Counted from the stretch's first letter, positions 42,536 through 55,034 are shown. The stretch: 64,000 bases of DNA from DATLLJ01 sp965229885 (GCA_965229885.1 CBDDJX010000003.1:1798001-1862000); one strand, 5' to 3'. A program made the numbers and translations. The notes: a model not told the origin generated them from the sequence alone.

Positions 42536-43663
42536 ATGGAACAGACCACCGCCGCTCCTCTCAAGAAGACACCGCTCGACAGCCGCCATCGGCATTCCGG
42601 CGCCAGGATGGTGCCCTTCGGCGGCTGGGACATGCCGCTCGAGTACTCCGGCATCACCGACGAGCACTTGGCGGTGCGTACGCGCGCGGGCCTGTTCGAC
42701 GTCAGCCACATGGGCGAAATCGAGATCGCCGGCAGGGACGCGCTCGCTGCCGTGCAGGCCGTCTCGTGTAACGATGCTTCAAGGCTGCAGGTGGGTCAGG
42801 CGCAGTATTCCGGCCTGCTCACGCCACAGGGCACGTTCATTGACGACGTGCTCGTCTATCGCCTCGCCGCCGCTCATTTCCTCCTCGTCGTCAATGCCGG
42901 AAATATTCAGAAGGACTATGCGTGGATTGCCGAGCACATCACGTCGGTCGGCGATGCAGTCGCCGTCGACGCGAGCTCGCGATACGCGCTGCTCGCGCTG
43001 CAGGGCCCGAGGGCGCTCGACATCCTCCAGCCGCTCATCGGCATCGACCTTGGCGCGATGAAGTACTACTGGTGTGCGCATGGGGAAGTGGCCAGCGTTC
43101 GCGCGACAGTTTCGCGCACGGGTTACACGGGCGAGGACGGCTTTGAGATCTTCGTGCCGCCGCAATCGGCCGATCGCGTCTGGCAGGCGATCCTCCAGAC
43201 CGGCGAGAGCGCCGGCGTGATTCCCTGCGGCCTGGGCGCGCGCGACACGCTCCGGCTGGAAGCCGGGATGCGCCTGTACGGGAACGACATCGACGAGACG
43301 ACGACGCCGCTCGAAGCGGATCTGGGATGGACGATCGGCTGGCAGAAGAACGACTTCATCGGCGCGACCGTACTGCGCGAGCAGAAGGCCGACGGCGTAC
43401 GCCGCAGGATCGTCGGGTTCGAAATGATCGACCCTGGCATCGCGCGGCACGGCTACGACGTGTACGTCGGCGACACTGGCGCGGCGCCCGTTGGTTACGT
43501 GACGAGCGGCACCCAGACACCGTACCTGAAAAAGGCGATCGGCATCGCATACCTGCCCGTCGAGCACGTGGCGCCTGGCGTCGAACTTCACGTCGACATT
43601 CGCGGACGACGGGCGCGTGCCCGAGTCGTGCCGATGCCCTTCTATAAGAAAGGACCGTCATGA
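42536..43663 (+). CDS. gcvT: Glycine cleavage system T protein (aminomethyltransferase)
   Basis: Transfers the methylene group from aminomethyl-lipoyl-GcvH to tetrahydrofolate, releasing ammonia. The 375-residue protein has the family blocks VPFGGWDMPLEYSGITDEHL, FDVSHMGEIEIAG, ALLALQGPRALDIL, RTGYTGEDGFEIF, GLGARDTLRLEAGMRLYGND and KKAIGIAYLP. ATG 42536 gives a normal N-terminus. It is the first gene of gcvT-gcvH-gcvP, with an ATGA overlap to gcvH. No regulatory motif is obvious in the upstream 120 bases. Confidence 0.96.
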   Translation: MEQTTAAPLKKTPLDSRHRHSGARMVPFGGWDMPLEYSGITDEHLAVRTRAGLFDVSHMGEIEIAGRDALAAVQAVSCNDASRLQVGQAQYSGLLTPQGTFIDDVLVYRLAAAHFLLVVNAGNIQKDYAWIAEHITSVGDAVAVDASSRYALLALQGPRALDILQPLIGIDLGAMKYYWCAHGEVASVRATVSRTGYTGEDGFEIFVPPQSADRVWQAILQTGESAGVIPCGLGARDTLRLEAGMRLYGNDIDETTTPLEADLGWTIGWQKNDFIGATVLREQKADGVRRRIVGFEMIDPGIARHGYDVYVGDTGAAPVGYVTSGTQTPYLKKAIGIAYLPVEHVAPGVELHVDIRGRRARARVVPMPFYKKGPS

Positions 43664-44034
43664 CATATCCGACTGGTTTCAAATTCACGAAAGACCACGA
43701 GTGGGTCGAGCCGTCTGGCGACCGCGCCAGGATCGGCATCACCGACCATGCTCAGCAGCAGCTTGGCGACGTCGTCTACATCGAGCTTCCGGATGTCGGT
43801 GCGAAGCTGAAGAAAGGGCAGTCGTTCGGCACGATCGAGTCAGTCAAGGCCGTATCTGAACTGTACGCCCCTTTGTCGGGCGAGGTCGTCGAGGTGAACA
43901 CCGCACTCAGGGGCAAGCCTGACGCCGTCAACTCGGATCCCCACGGAAGCTGGATGGTCGTCCTCAAACTGGCTGACGCCACCGAGGCGGCGACGCTTCT
44001 CGACGCGACGCAATACGCAGACCTCACCAAGTAG
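43660..44034 (+). CDS. gcvH: Glycine cleavage system H protein (lipoyl carrier)
   Basis: Small carrier protein that moves the aminomethyl group between GcvP, GcvT and the L protein on a lipoyl-lysine. The 124 residues include FTKDHEWVEPSGDRARIGIT, QQLGDVVYIELPDVG, and the lipoylation site in SFGTIESVKAVSELYAPLSG (K of SVKAVSE). Length is normal. It overlaps gcvT by four bases. The stop lies within a type B palindromic repeat before gcvP. Confidence 0.97.
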   Translation: MTYPTGFKFTKDHEWVEPSGDRARIGITDHAQQQLGDVVYIELPDVGAKLKKGQSFGTIESVKAVSELYAPLSGEVVEVNTALRGKPDAVNSDPHGSWMVVLKLADATEAATLLDATQYADLTK

Positions 44035-44056
44035 CGCAGATCTTCAGACCTGCGCA
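44031..44056 (+). repeat. Palindromic repeat type B between gcvH and gcvP
   Basis: GTAGCGCAGATCTTCAGACCTGCGCA forms an imperfect hairpin (GCGCAGATC/GACCTGCGC) and supplies the TAG stop of gcvH. The resulting RNA hairpin could tune gcvH versus gcvP expression, as REP elements do in other bacteria. Confidence 0.75.
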
Positions 44057-44065
44057 CGCCCCAAC

Positions 44066-46966
<2,901 letters not shown>

Positions 46967-46972
46967 GGGCCT

Positions 46973-47872
46973 TCAGACACACCCCGGCACGGTGCGCGTC
47001 AACTCCTCGGCCCCGGCACGGAATCGTTCGAGCAGGGCGCGAGCAACGGACCCAGGTCGGCCGGCGCCGATGGGTCGATCGTCGACATGCGCGATCGGCA
47101 CAAGCTCGCGCGTGGAGCTGGTCAGAAACGCTTCGTCAGCGCCGAACAGGTCCGCGTCGTGCAGGACCGCCTCTCGAACCGGAATCCCGGCCCCGGCCCC
47201 GATCGCGAACACGAATTCGCGCGTGATGCCCGGCAGCAGGCCGGCGTCAAGCGGCGGCGTCAATGCCGCGCCGTCCTTGACGATGAACAGGTTCGATTGC
47301 GTGCACTCGGCCAGCTCACCACGGTAATTCCGCATGACGCCTTCATACGCTCCTCGCCGGAACGCCTCCTGCATCGCCAACGCGTTGTTCAACAGATTGT
47401 TCGACTTGATGAGGGGACTCACCGTCCCCGGGTGATTGCGAATGATCGGCACGAGCGCTACGTTGACGCCGCGGTCGTAGACCTCAGGTGGAGGTGCCAC
47501 GTGCGGCTTGACGATGACAATAATTGACGGGGAAGGGCAGCCTGCCGGATCGTACGAGAGCTCGCCGACGCCGCGCGTCACGAGCATCCGCACATACGCG
47601 TCGCGATGTGGCCGTCCGCCCAGGGCGGCGGCGCGGATCGTCTCGCGGCACCGAGCGTCCAGTTGCTCGTCGGTCAACGGGATCGCCAGGGCGATCATGC
47701 CGGCCGAGTTGCGCAGCCGCCGCATGTGCCGATCGAAAAGAAACGGCTGGCCGTTGTACGTGCGCCACGTCTCATAGACGCCCTCGCCGTACAGGAAACC
47801 GTGATCGAAGACCGAGACGACGGCGTGCTCCTGATCGAACAGGCGACCGTTGACATTGACCGTCGCTGCCAT
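46973..47872 (-). CDS. Class IV PLP aminotransferase (branched-chain/D-amino acid type)
   Basis: Fold-type IV PLP enzyme of 299 residues, close to branched-chain aminotransferase IlvE and D-alanine aminotransferase or aminodeoxychorismate lyase. Motifs are VFDHGFLYGEGVYETWRTYN, RHMRRLRNSAGMIAL, the PLP lysine in SPLIKSNNLLNNALAMQEA, and ELAECTQSNLFIV with LTPPLDAGLLPGITR. The three activities cannot be told apart by eye; an IlvE-like enzyme is the best guess. It is convergent with gcvP, 6 bases from its stop. Confidence 0.85.
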   Translation of the reverse strand: MAATVNVNGRLFDQEHAVVSVFDHGFLYGEGVYETWRTYNGQPFLFDRHMRRLRNSAGMIALAIPLTDEQLDARCRETIRAAALGGRPHRDAYVRMLVTRGVGELSYDPAGCPSPSIIVIVKPHVAPPPEVYDRGVNVALVPIIRNHPGTVSPLIKSNNLLNNALAMQEAFRRGAYEGVMRNYRGELAECTQSNLFIVKDGAALTPPLDAGLLPGITREFVFAIGAGAGIPVREAVLHDADLFGADEAFLTSSTRELVPIAHVDDRPIGAGRPGSVARALLERFRAGAEELTRTVPGCV

Positions 47873-47921
47873 GATTTCGAGGGTACCACTTGCGCGGCGG
47901 GGCAATCCACCGCAAAGGGGG

Positions 47922-48248
47922 TCAGTCCTTCTTCTGGCGTCGCCTGGCGTGGATGGATTGTCCGGAACGGGGCCGGCCGTTCCGATGTTCGTCGAGTAAA
48001 GCGATCCGCGAAAGCACCTCGTCGTGTAACACGCGCATGTACGTCCGGGTCTCTTCGTTTCCAGCGCGGATCTCGGCGCGGAACTCGGCCCGAAAGTCGG
48101 CGCGGGTTATTGAGAACTCCACGCGCACTTTCTCTCGGAATTGCTGAATCTGCAATTCCAACGCGTGCATCCGTTCGGGCAGCCTCTCGAGGCTTTCCAC
48201 TTTCAGCTCCAGCCCTTCCAGGCGCGTTGCGACTGTTTGCGGCCTCAT
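47922..48248 (-). CDS. Small coiled-coil protein, 108 aa
   Basis: From ATG 48248 (strong AGGAGG upstream) the product is a continuous coiled coil with heptads (LEGLELKVESLERLPERMHA) followed by a basic arginine-rich stretch (RADFRAEFRAEIRAG) and a lysine-rich end RRRQKKD. No membrane segment. Comparable in layout to 14032-14412, though not clearly homologous. Function unknown. It sits between the aminotransferase and the divergent nnrD gene. Confidence 0.55.
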   Translation of the reverse strand: MRPQTVATRLEGLELKVESLERLPERMHALELQIQQFREKVRVEFSITRADFRAEFRAEIRAGNEETRTYMRVLHDEVLSRIALLDEHRNGRPRSGQSIHARRRQKKD

Positions 48249-48373
48249 TCCGGCCTCCTGCCTTCGAAGGCCACTTGCGAGTCGCGTACCAGCCGACGAC
48301 GGTAGCATCGTCTACGGGCACGTGCAACCGCGGTCGCAGGTAAGTTAGTATCCGTCGTGTCCATGATAGTCAC

Positions 48374-49972
48374 ATGCGCGTCCTGAACTCCGCGCAGATG
48401 CGCGAGGCCGATCGGCGAACGATCGAGGAGATTGGTATCCCGTCGCTCGTGCTCATGGAAAACGCCGGCCGGCAGGTCGTCGCGGCGATGGAAGCGATGC
48501 ACGGCGAGCTGCTCGAGCGCCAGGTGGCAGTGTTGTGCGGGCACGGCAACAACGGCGGCGACGGCTTTGTCGTCGCCCGCACGCTGATGCAGCGCGGCGT
48601 CAGCGTATCGGTCTTTCTGATGGGCCGCGTCGCCGACGTGCGCGGCGACGCCAGAATCAACCTCGAGGTCCTCGGACGGCTCGGCGTGACCGTCGTCGAA
48701 ATCGGCGACAGTCAGGCCTGGGAGCTGCACTTCTCGGAGGTCCGGGACTGTTCGATCATCGTCGACGCGATCTTCGGCACCGGCCTCAACGCACCGGTGT
48801 CCGGCCTTATCGAATCGGCCATCGCCGACGTCAACGCGGCGGGGATCACGGTCGTGTCGATCGACGTGCCCTCCGGCCTCTCAGCCGATGCCGTCGAGCC
48901 GATCGGCGAGTCGATCGAAGCGGATACGACCGTCACGCTCGGCGCGCCGAAGCTGCCGCTGATTCTTCCGCCAGGCGAAACGCGCGCGGGCGACATCGTC
49001 ATCGCCGACATCGGCATTCCGGCTGAGGTCATCGACAGTCTCGAGGGGCCGCGCGTCGCGCTGCTGACGCGCCACGGCATGCGCGAGCTCGTCACGCCAC
49101 GCGTACCAGAAAGCCACAAGGGCGACTATGGCCGCGTGCTCATCGTCGCGGGCTCGCCCGGCAAGACGGGCGCCGCCCATCTGGCCGCGGTCGGCGCGTT
49201 TCGGTCTGGCGCGGGGCTCGTGACCATCGCGACGCCGGCCAGCTGCCAGGCAATCGTCGCCACGATGGGACCGGAGTACATGACCGAGGCGCTCCGGGAG
49301 GTCGCAGGGGGACCCGGAGCGGATGCCGGGATCGATCTCGACGATGTGGACCGCGTGCTCGACATGGCGCGCGACGTGATTGCGCTTGGCCCGGGCCTCG
49401 GCGAGGCCGCGGCCACGCGGCGCTTCATCACGGCGCTCGTCGATCGCGCGACGATGCCGCTCGTCATCGATGCGGATGGGTTGAACGCGTTCCGGGAGAA
49501 CCCCGATCGGTTGGCGGGCCGCGAGGGCCGCGACGTCATTATCACGCCGCATCCCGGCGAAATGGCGCGGCTTGTCGGGATGTCGACCGAGGAGGTGCAG
49601 GCGAGCCGCCTGGAGATCGCGCGCAATTTTGCCGTCGCGCATCACGTCTACGTCGTCCTGAAGGGCCACCGCACGCTCATCGCCACCCCGGACGAGCGGA
49701 TGTTCATCAATCCAACCGGCAATCCCGGCATGGCCACCGGCGGCACGGGTGACGTGCTGACCGGCATGATTGCCGCCTGGCTCGCCCAGTTGCTCGACGC
49801 CGAAGCAGCGTGCAAGGTCGCGGTCTATCTGCACGGGATGGCCGGCGATCTCGCCGAGGCTGACGAAGGGGAAGTCGCGATGACGTCCGCCGATCTGGCG
49901 GGCCACATCGGCGATGCGATCCTCGAGCTGACCGCGCGGCGGAAAGTGGTCGAGCGCGGTGAATCCAGTTGA
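48374..49972 (+). CDS. nnrD: Bifunctional NAD(P)H-hydrate epimerase / ADP-dependent dehydratase
   Basis: Repairs damaged NAD(P)H hydrates. The 532-residue protein has the YjeF_N epimerase domain first (CGHGNNGGDGFVVARTLMQR, VDAIFGTGLN) and the ribokinase-fold dehydratase second (HKGDYGRVLIVAGSPGKTGA, GPGLGEAAATRRF, TPHPGEMARLVG, and GNPGMATGGTGDVLTGM, which carries the catalytic aspartate). Length and domain order are standard. The stop is 52 bases before tsaE, with a composite palindromic repeat in between; the nnrD-tsaE pairing is common in many bacteria. Confidence 0.95.
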   Translation: MRVLNSAQMREADRRTIEEIGIPSLVLMENAGRQVVAAMEAMHGELLERQVAVLCGHGNNGGDGFVVARTLMQRGVSVSVFLMGRVADVRGDARINLEVLGRLGVTVVEIGDSQAWELHFSEVRDCSIIVDAIFGTGLNAPVSGLIESAIADVNAAGITVVSIDVPSGLSADAVEPIGESIEADTTVTLGAPKLPLILPPGETRAGDIVIADIGIPAEVIDSLEGPRVALLTRHGMRELVTPRVPESHKGDYGRVLIVAGSPGKTGAAHLAAVGAFRSGAGLVTIATPASCQAIVATMGPEYMTEALREVAGGPGADAGIDLDDVDRVLDMARDVIALGPGLGEAAATRRFITALVDRATMPLVIDADGLNAFRENPDRLAGREGRDVIITPHPGEMARLVGMSTEEVQASRLEIARNFAVAHHVYVVLKGHRTLIATPDERMFINPTGNPGMATGGTGDVLTGMIAAWLAQLLDAEAACKVAVYLHGMAGDLAEADEGEVAMTSADLAGHIGDAILELTARRKVVERGESS

Positions 49973-49976
49973 AACG

Positions 49977-50019
49977 GCAGGTCTTTCGTCCTGCTGTCGT
50001 GCCCGGCTTCAGTCGGACC
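49977..50019 (+). repeat. Composite palindromic repeat (B-like then A-like)
   Basis: GCAGGTCTTTCGTCCTGC followed within five bases by CCCGGCTTCAGTCGGACC. The first arm resembles type B and the second type A. It fills most of the nnrD-tsaE spacer and may shape the operon mRNA. Confidence 0.65.
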
Positions 50020-50024
50020 TTTCT

Positions 50025-50456
50025 ATGACGACTCAGTCAATCACGACACGCTCAGAGATCGAAACGGCCGCTGCAGGCCGCGATCTCGCGCCATCTCTGT
50101 CGGCCGGCTGCACGGTCCTGCTATTCGGAGACCTCGGAGCAGGGAAGACGGCGTTTGTTCGCGGGCTCGCCGAGGGACTCGGCATCCCGCCAGGCGAGGT
50201 CAGCAGTCCGACGTTTGCGCTGATCCAGGAATATCGAGGCGGCCGCCTGCCGCTCTTTCACGCCGATCTCTATCGGTTGAATGACGCGCGCGAGGTGGAA
50301 GACCTCGGCCTGGGGGAGATTGCCGCCGAAGGGGTGCTGGCGATTGAATGGGCGGAGAAACTGCCGGACCCGCCGCCGGAGGCTGTCCGCGTGACGATTG
50401 ACCACGCGAGTGTCACTGAGCGACGGCTCTCGCTCGACAATGCACCCATGCAGTGA
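50025..50456 (+). CDS. tsaE: tRNA threonylcarbamoyladenosine biosynthesis ATPase TsaE
   Basis: ATPase partner of TsaB/TsaD in making t6A at position 37 of ANN-decoding tRNAs, essential in most bacteria. The 143 residues show Walker A FGDLGAGKTAFVRGLAEGLG, SSPTFALIQEY and FHADLYRLNDAREVEDLGL with IEWAEKLPD. ATG 50025 gives MTTQSITTRSEIET. It is downstream of nnrD; tsaB and tsaD are not in this window. Convergent with guaB, 43 bases away. Confidence 0.95.
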   Translation: MTTQSITTRSEIETAAAGRDLAPSLSAGCTVLLFGDLGAGKTAFVRGLAEGLGIPPGEVSSPTFALIQEYRGGRLPLFHADLYRLNDAREVEDLGLGEIAAEGVLAIEWAEKLPDPPPEAVRVTIDHASVTERRLSLDNAPMQ

Positions 50457-50499
50457 GGCGCCCATGCACGGCCGCACGCGCATGCCTGCATCGGCGCAT

Positions 50500-52023
50500 T
50501 CACTCGGATCTGTAGTTGGGCGCTTCCTTGGTGATGGCCACGTCGTGCACGTGGCTTTCGCGGACCCCGGCCGCGGTTATGCGAATCAGCCGCGCGTCGC
50601 GCTGCAGCGTGGGAATGTTCTTGCAGCCGCAATAGCCCATGCCGGCCCGCAGACCGCCGACGAGCTGATAGATGAGGCCCGCGACGCTGCCTTTATGCGC
50701 CACACGGCCCTCGATGCCTTCGGGCACGAGCTTGTCGGTGCCGCCGGGTGCGTCCAGGTTGAATTCGTCCTGGAAATACCGATCGCGGCTGCCACGGCGC
50801 ATGGCGCCGATCGAGCCCATGCCGCGGTATTCCTTGAAGCTGCGGCCCTGGTAGAGAATCAGCTCGCCAGGGCTCTCGTCGGTCCCCGCGAAGAGATTGC
50901 CAATCATCACCGTGCTCGCGCCGACCGCGATGGCCTTCGTCACGTCGCCGGAGAAGCGAATCCCGCCGTCCGCGATCACGGGGATGCCGCGGGGAGTCGC
51001 GGCGCGCGCGCACTCCATGACGGAGGTGATCATGAGCACACCGATGCCGGCGATGACGCGGGTCGTGCAGATCGATCCGCCGCCAATCCCGACCTTGACT
51101 GCATCGACGCCGAGGGCGATCAGTGCTTCGGTGGCTTCGGCGGTTGCGACATTGCCGGCGATCAGATCGACGCCGGAAAACCGCCGGCGAACCTGGCGCA
51201 CCATGTCGAGCACGCCCTGCGCGTGGCCGTGGGCCGTGTCGACCACGAGCACGTCGACGTGCGCGGCCACGAGCGCGTCGGCGCGCTCCATCGTGTCACG
51301 GGCCACGCCGATGGCCGCGCCGCAGCGCAGCCGGCCCAGCGAATCCTTCGACGCGTTCGGATATTTCACCGCCTTCTGCATATCCTTCACGGTGATGAGC
51401 CCCTTCAGCCGGTAATGGCCGTCGACGATCAGGAGCTTCTCGATCTTGTGCTTGTGCAGAATCTCGCGCGCCGCGTCGAGCGTGGTGCCCACCGACACGG
51501 TGACGAGGTTCTCGCGCGTCATCACATCCGAGATCGGACGCGTGACGCTCGTCTCGAATCGGAGGTCGCGGTTCGTCAGGATACCGACGAGCCGCCCTTC
51601 TTTGCTGCCGTCTTCGGTAATGGGGACGCCCGAGATGCTGAACGTCTTCATCAGATCGAGCGCTTCGGAGATGCGGTTGCTGGGGGAGAGGGTAATCGGG
51701 TTGACGATCATCCCGCTCTCCGACCGCTTCACCCGATCGACCTCAGACGCCTGCTCCTCAATCGACAGGTTCTTGTGGATGACGCCGATGCCGCCGTGCT
51801 GGGCCATCGCAATCGCGAGGCCAGACTCAGTGACCGTGTCCATGGCGGCGCTGGCAATCGGGACGTTCAGCCGGATGTTGCGCGTCAGGTGCGTGCTGAC
51901 GTCCACCTGATTCGGCAGCACGTCGGAATGCCTCGGCACCAGCAGCACGTCGTCAAACGTGAGCGCCGTGGCCAGGCCCGATTCGATCGACAGAAGCGAC
52001 GGCGATTCGGTCTTGAGTTCCAT
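50500..52023 (-). CDS. guaB: Inosine-5'-monophosphate dehydrogenase
   Basis: NAD-dependent IMP to XMP oxidation, the committed step of GTP synthesis. The 507 residues contain LTFDDVLLVPRHSDVLP, two CBS domains (about residues 100-220), VDTAHGHAQGVLDMVRQVRR, GGGSICTTRVIAGIG with the catalytic cysteine, FKEYRGMGSIGAMRRGS, VPEGIEGRV, and YCGCKNIPTLQ. Odd points are G instead of the usual proline in GIGPGS and LM instead of PQ a few residues later. Otherwise full-length and intact. Confidence 0.95.
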   Translation of the reverse strand: MELKTESPSLLSIESGLATALTFDDVLLVPRHSDVLPNQVDVSTHLTRNIRLNVPIASAAMDTVTESGLAIAMAQHGGIGVIHKNLSIEEQASEVDRVKRSESGMIVNPITLSPSNRISEALDLMKTFSISGVPITEDGSKEGRLVGILTNRDLRFETSVTRPISDVMTRENLVTVSVGTTLDAAREILHKHKIEKLLIVDGHYRLKGLITVKDMQKAVKYPNASKDSLGRLRCGAAIGVARDTMERADALVAAHVDVLVVDTAHGHAQGVLDMVRQVRRRFSGVDLIAGNVATAEATEALIALGVDAVKVGIGGGSICTTRVIAGIGVLMITSVMECARAATPRGIPVIADGGIRFSGDVTKAIAVGASTVMIGNLFAGTDESPGELILYQGRSFKEYRGMGSIGAMRRGSRDRYFQDEFNLDAPGGTDKLVPEGIEGRVAHKGSVAGLIYQLVGGLRAGMGYCGCKNIPTLQRDARLIRITAAGVRESHVHDVAITKEAPNYRSE

Positions 52024-52073
52024 ATGTGGGCCCCGCCGCCAGTAGGTCTAAAGAGCCGCGCTACTGCCGCTCA

Positions 52074-55034
52074 TTACGCTGCTGCTCCGTGGCACTTCTT
52101 ATATTTCTTCCCGCTGCCGCACGGACAGGGATCGTTTCTGCCGACTTTCGGCTCCTCGCGCCGCACCGTCTGTGCCGGCGCATCGTCGCCGCCGACGCGC
52201 GCGGGCTGCTTCCCCCGCACCGGGGCGGCGCCGGGCGCCAGCGCGGCGCCGCCAAAGGCCGGCGTCGCGTCGCTCGCGCTGCCGCTCAAGATCAGCGGTG
52301 TCTTCGGGCGCCGGATCGGCCGCGCCAGCGGCGCCTCCTGGCCCTCGCTCAGAACCGGCCGCAGCCACCACAGATAGCGGACGATCTCCTCGTCGATGCG
52401 TGCCTTCATCGCCTGGAAGAGGTCGAAGCTTTCCTTCTTGTATTCGACGAGCGGATCGCGCTGGCCGTATCCGCGGAGGCCAATCCCTTCCTTCAGGTGA
52501 TCGAGGCTGTAGAGGTGATCCTTCCACTGCTGGTCGACGATCTGCAGCATGATGTCACGCTCGACGCGCTTCAGGATCTCGCGGCCGACCAGTTGTTCTT
52601 TTTCATCGTAGGAGGCCCCGATCCGCTCCCACAGCATCTCGCGGATCTCATCGGATGTGCGATCGCTGAAGTCGAGCGGCCCCGCGTCTATTGCATAGAC
52701 GCGAGCGACCTCATGCTTGAGCGCTGCGAGATCCCACTGCTCGAAGTCGGCCTTGCGCTCGGCATACGCGGTGATCATCGAATCGAGAATCTCTTCCGCG
52801 AGCGTCATGAGGTACTCACGCGTGCCGACCAGGTCTTCATCGGCCTCGCCCAGCCGGACCTTCCCGTCGAGGATTTCACGCCGCAGCGCGTAGATGTTCT
52901 CGCGTTGCTTGTTCATGACATCGTCGTACTCGAGCAGATGTTTGCGGACCGAGAAATTCTGGCCCTCCACCTGCTTCTGGGCCCGCTCGATCGCCCGCGT
53001 GACCATGCCGTGTTCGATCGGCACCCCTTCTTCCATCCCGAGCTTCTGCATGAGCCCGGAGATGCGGTCCGACCCGAAGATGCGCATGAGATCGTCCTCG
53101 AGGGACAGATAGAACTGCGACGCGCCGGGATCGCCCTGCCGGCCGGCGCGGCCGCGCAGCTGATTGTCGATGCGCCGCGCCTCGTGGCGCTCGGTCGCGA
53201 CGATGTGCAGGCCGTCCAGGGCCACAACGTCGTCGTGCTCCTTCTCACACTGCTTCTTGAAGTGGTCGAAGATGCGCTCGTACGCGACTGTCGGCACCCG
53301 GTAGAACGCATCGACGTGGAAGAAGTACAGGAACTGCTCGTCCTCAACGAGCCGTTCCTCGCCCTTGGGCAGCCGTTTGGCGATCTCTTCCGCGAGAGCC
53401 TGCTGGCGCGTCATGAACTCGGGGTTGCCGCCGAGCAGAATGTCCGTGCCGCGACCGGCCATGTTCGTCGCGATCGTCACGGCGCCTTTTCGGCCAGCCT
53501 GCGCGACGTATTCCGCTTCCTGCGCGTGGTACCTGGCGTTCAGCACGACGTGCTTGTCGGCGCCGCCGCCAGTCGTCGTGCCGCGCTTCAGGCCGCGCCT
53601 GTCGAGCAGCGACGACAGCTTTTCGGATTTCTCGATCGAGACCGTGCCGACAAGGAGCGGCCGGCCCTTCGCATGCTCCTCGAGGATTTCCGAGACGATC
53701 GCGTCCCACTTTTCCGCCTCCGTCCGGTAGATGAGGTCCGGGTTCTCGATGCGGCGCAACACCCGGTTCGGCGGAATGACGACGACGTCCAGCTTGTAGA
53801 TCTTGTTGAACTCCTCGGCCTCGGTGTCGGCGGTGCCGGTCATGCCGGAGAGCTTCTTGTACTTACGGAAGTAATTCTGGAACGTGACGGTCGCGAGCGT
53901 CTGATTCTCACGCTCGATTTTGACCTTCTCCTTCGCCTCCACCGCCTGGTGCAGGCCGTCGCTCCATCGCCGGCCCGGCATCAGACGGCCGGTGAACTCG
54001 TCGACGATCACGACCTCGCCGTCCTTGACCATGTAATCCACGTCCTTGTGAAAGATGACGTCGGCGCGCAGCGCCTGATTGAGGTGGTGAAGGACCTGCA
54101 TGTTCTCTGGGTCGTACAGGCCGGCGGGACTGTCCTTGAATTGTTGGAGACCCTGCACGAGGTGTTCGGCCTTAGCCATGCCGCTCTCGGTCAGCGTCAC
54201 CGTCTTGTGCTTCTCGTCGACGATGTAGTCGCCCGTGGCCTCGAGCGCCTCGCGATCCTCGGCTTTCGTGTCTCCCCGTACGACGGCGCCCTTCTTGAGT
54301 TGCGGGATCACCCGATCGATCTGGTAATAGAGGTCGGTCGATTCCTCCGCCGGTCCCGAAATGATGAGCGGCGTCCGCGCCTCGTCGATGAGGATGCTGT
54401 CCACCTCGTCGACAATCGCAAAATGGTGCCCGCGCTGCACGTAGTGCGCCAGCTCGAACTTCATGTTGTCGCGGAGATAATCGAACCCGAACTCGTTGTT
54501 TGTGCCGTAGGTGATGTCGGCGGCGTACGCGACCTGGCGCTCGACATCGTTGAGGTCGTGCTGGATCACGCCGACGGTCATCCCAAGGAAGCGATAGACG
54601 CGGCCCATCCACTCGGAGTCGCGTCTCGCCAGGTAGTCGTTCACGGTGACGACGTGGACGCCCTTGCTCTCGAGCGCGTTCAAATACGCGGGAAGGGTGG
54701 CGACGAGCGTCTTGCCCTCGCCGGTCTTCATTTCCGCGATCTTGCCCTTGTGAAGCACGGCGCCGCCGATGAGCTGCACATCGAAGTGGCGCATGTTCAG
54801 GACGCGCCTGCCGGATTCGCGGACGACGGCGAAGGCCTCGACGAGCAGGTCGTCGATCGTCTCGCCCTCGATAATGCGCGCGCGGAATTCCGCGGTCTTG
54901 GCGCGGAGCTGCTCGTCGGACAGCGCCTGAATTGACGGCTCGAGCGCGCCGATCTCGGCGACGAGCGGGCGCAGACGTTTCAGCTCACGTTCGTTCTGGG
55001 TGCCGACGACTTTGGCGAGAAAGGTATCGAGCAT
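52074..55034 (-). CDS. secA: Preprotein translocase ATPase SecA
   Basis: Motor of the Sec pathway. The 986-residue protein is complete: LGTQNERELKRLRPLVAEI-like N-terminus (VVGTQNERELKRLRPL), MKTGEGKTLVATLPAYLNAL (Walker A), DEVDSILIDEARTPLIISG, TAGTEA-type TGTADTEAEEFNKIY, ATNMAGRGTDILLGG, QLRGRAGRQGDPGASQFYLS, and a C-terminal zinc SEC-C tail (RNDPCPCGSGKKYKKCHG). Its start is 63 bases before the divergent side of the M23 gene stop. Long open frames on the opposite strand are composition artefacts. Confidence 0.97.
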   Translation of the reverse strand: MLDTFLAKVVGTQNERELKRLRPLVAEIGALEPSIQALSDEQLRAKTAEFRARIIEGETIDDLLVEAFAVVRESGRRVLNMRHFDVQLIGGAVLHKGKIAEMKTGEGKTLVATLPAYLNALESKGVHVVTVNDYLARRDSEWMGRVYRFLGMTVGVIQHDLNDVERQVAYAADITYGTNNEFGFDYLRDNMKFELAHYVQRGHHFAIVDEVDSILIDEARTPLIISGPAEESTDLYYQIDRVIPQLKKGAVVRGDTKAEDREALEATGDYIVDEKHKTVTLTESGMAKAEHLVQGLQQFKDSPAGLYDPENMQVLHHLNQALRADVIFHKDVDYMVKDGEVVIVDEFTGRLMPGRRWSDGLHQAVEAKEKVKIERENQTLATVTFQNYFRKYKKLSGMTGTADTEAEEFNKIYKLDVVVIPPNRVLRRIENPDLIYRTEAEKWDAIVSEILEEHAKGRPLLVGTVSIEKSEKLSSLLDRRGLKRGTTTGGGADKHVVLNARYHAQEAEYVAQAGRKGAVTIATNMAGRGTDILLGGNPEFMTRQQALAEEIAKRLPKGEERLVEDEQFLYFFHVDAFYRVPTVAYERIFDHFKKQCEKEHDDVVALDGLHIVATERHEARRIDNQLRGRAGRQGDPGASQFYLSLEDDLMRIFGSDRISGLMQKLGMEEGVPIEHGMVTRAIERAQKQVEGQNFSVRKHLLEYDDVMNKQRENIYALRREILDGKVRLGEADEDLVGTREYLMTLAEEILDSMITAYAERKADFEQWDLAALKHEVARVYAIDAGPLDFSDRTSDEIREMLWERIGASYDEKEQLVGREILKRVERDIMLQIVDQQWKDHLYSLDHLKEGIGLRGYGQRDPLVEYKKESFDLFQAMKARIDEEIVRYLWWLRPVLSEGQEAPLARPIRRPKTPLILSGSASDATPAFGGAALAPGAAPVRGKQPARVGGDDAPAQTVRREEPKVGRNDPCPCGSGKKYKKCHGAAA

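Noticed and set aside
52026..54935. 969-codon open frame opposite secA, and 659 codons opposite guaB (50398-52377)
   Set aside because: Both lie antisense to unmistakable full-length genes and have no motif; long shadows are expected at this GC content.
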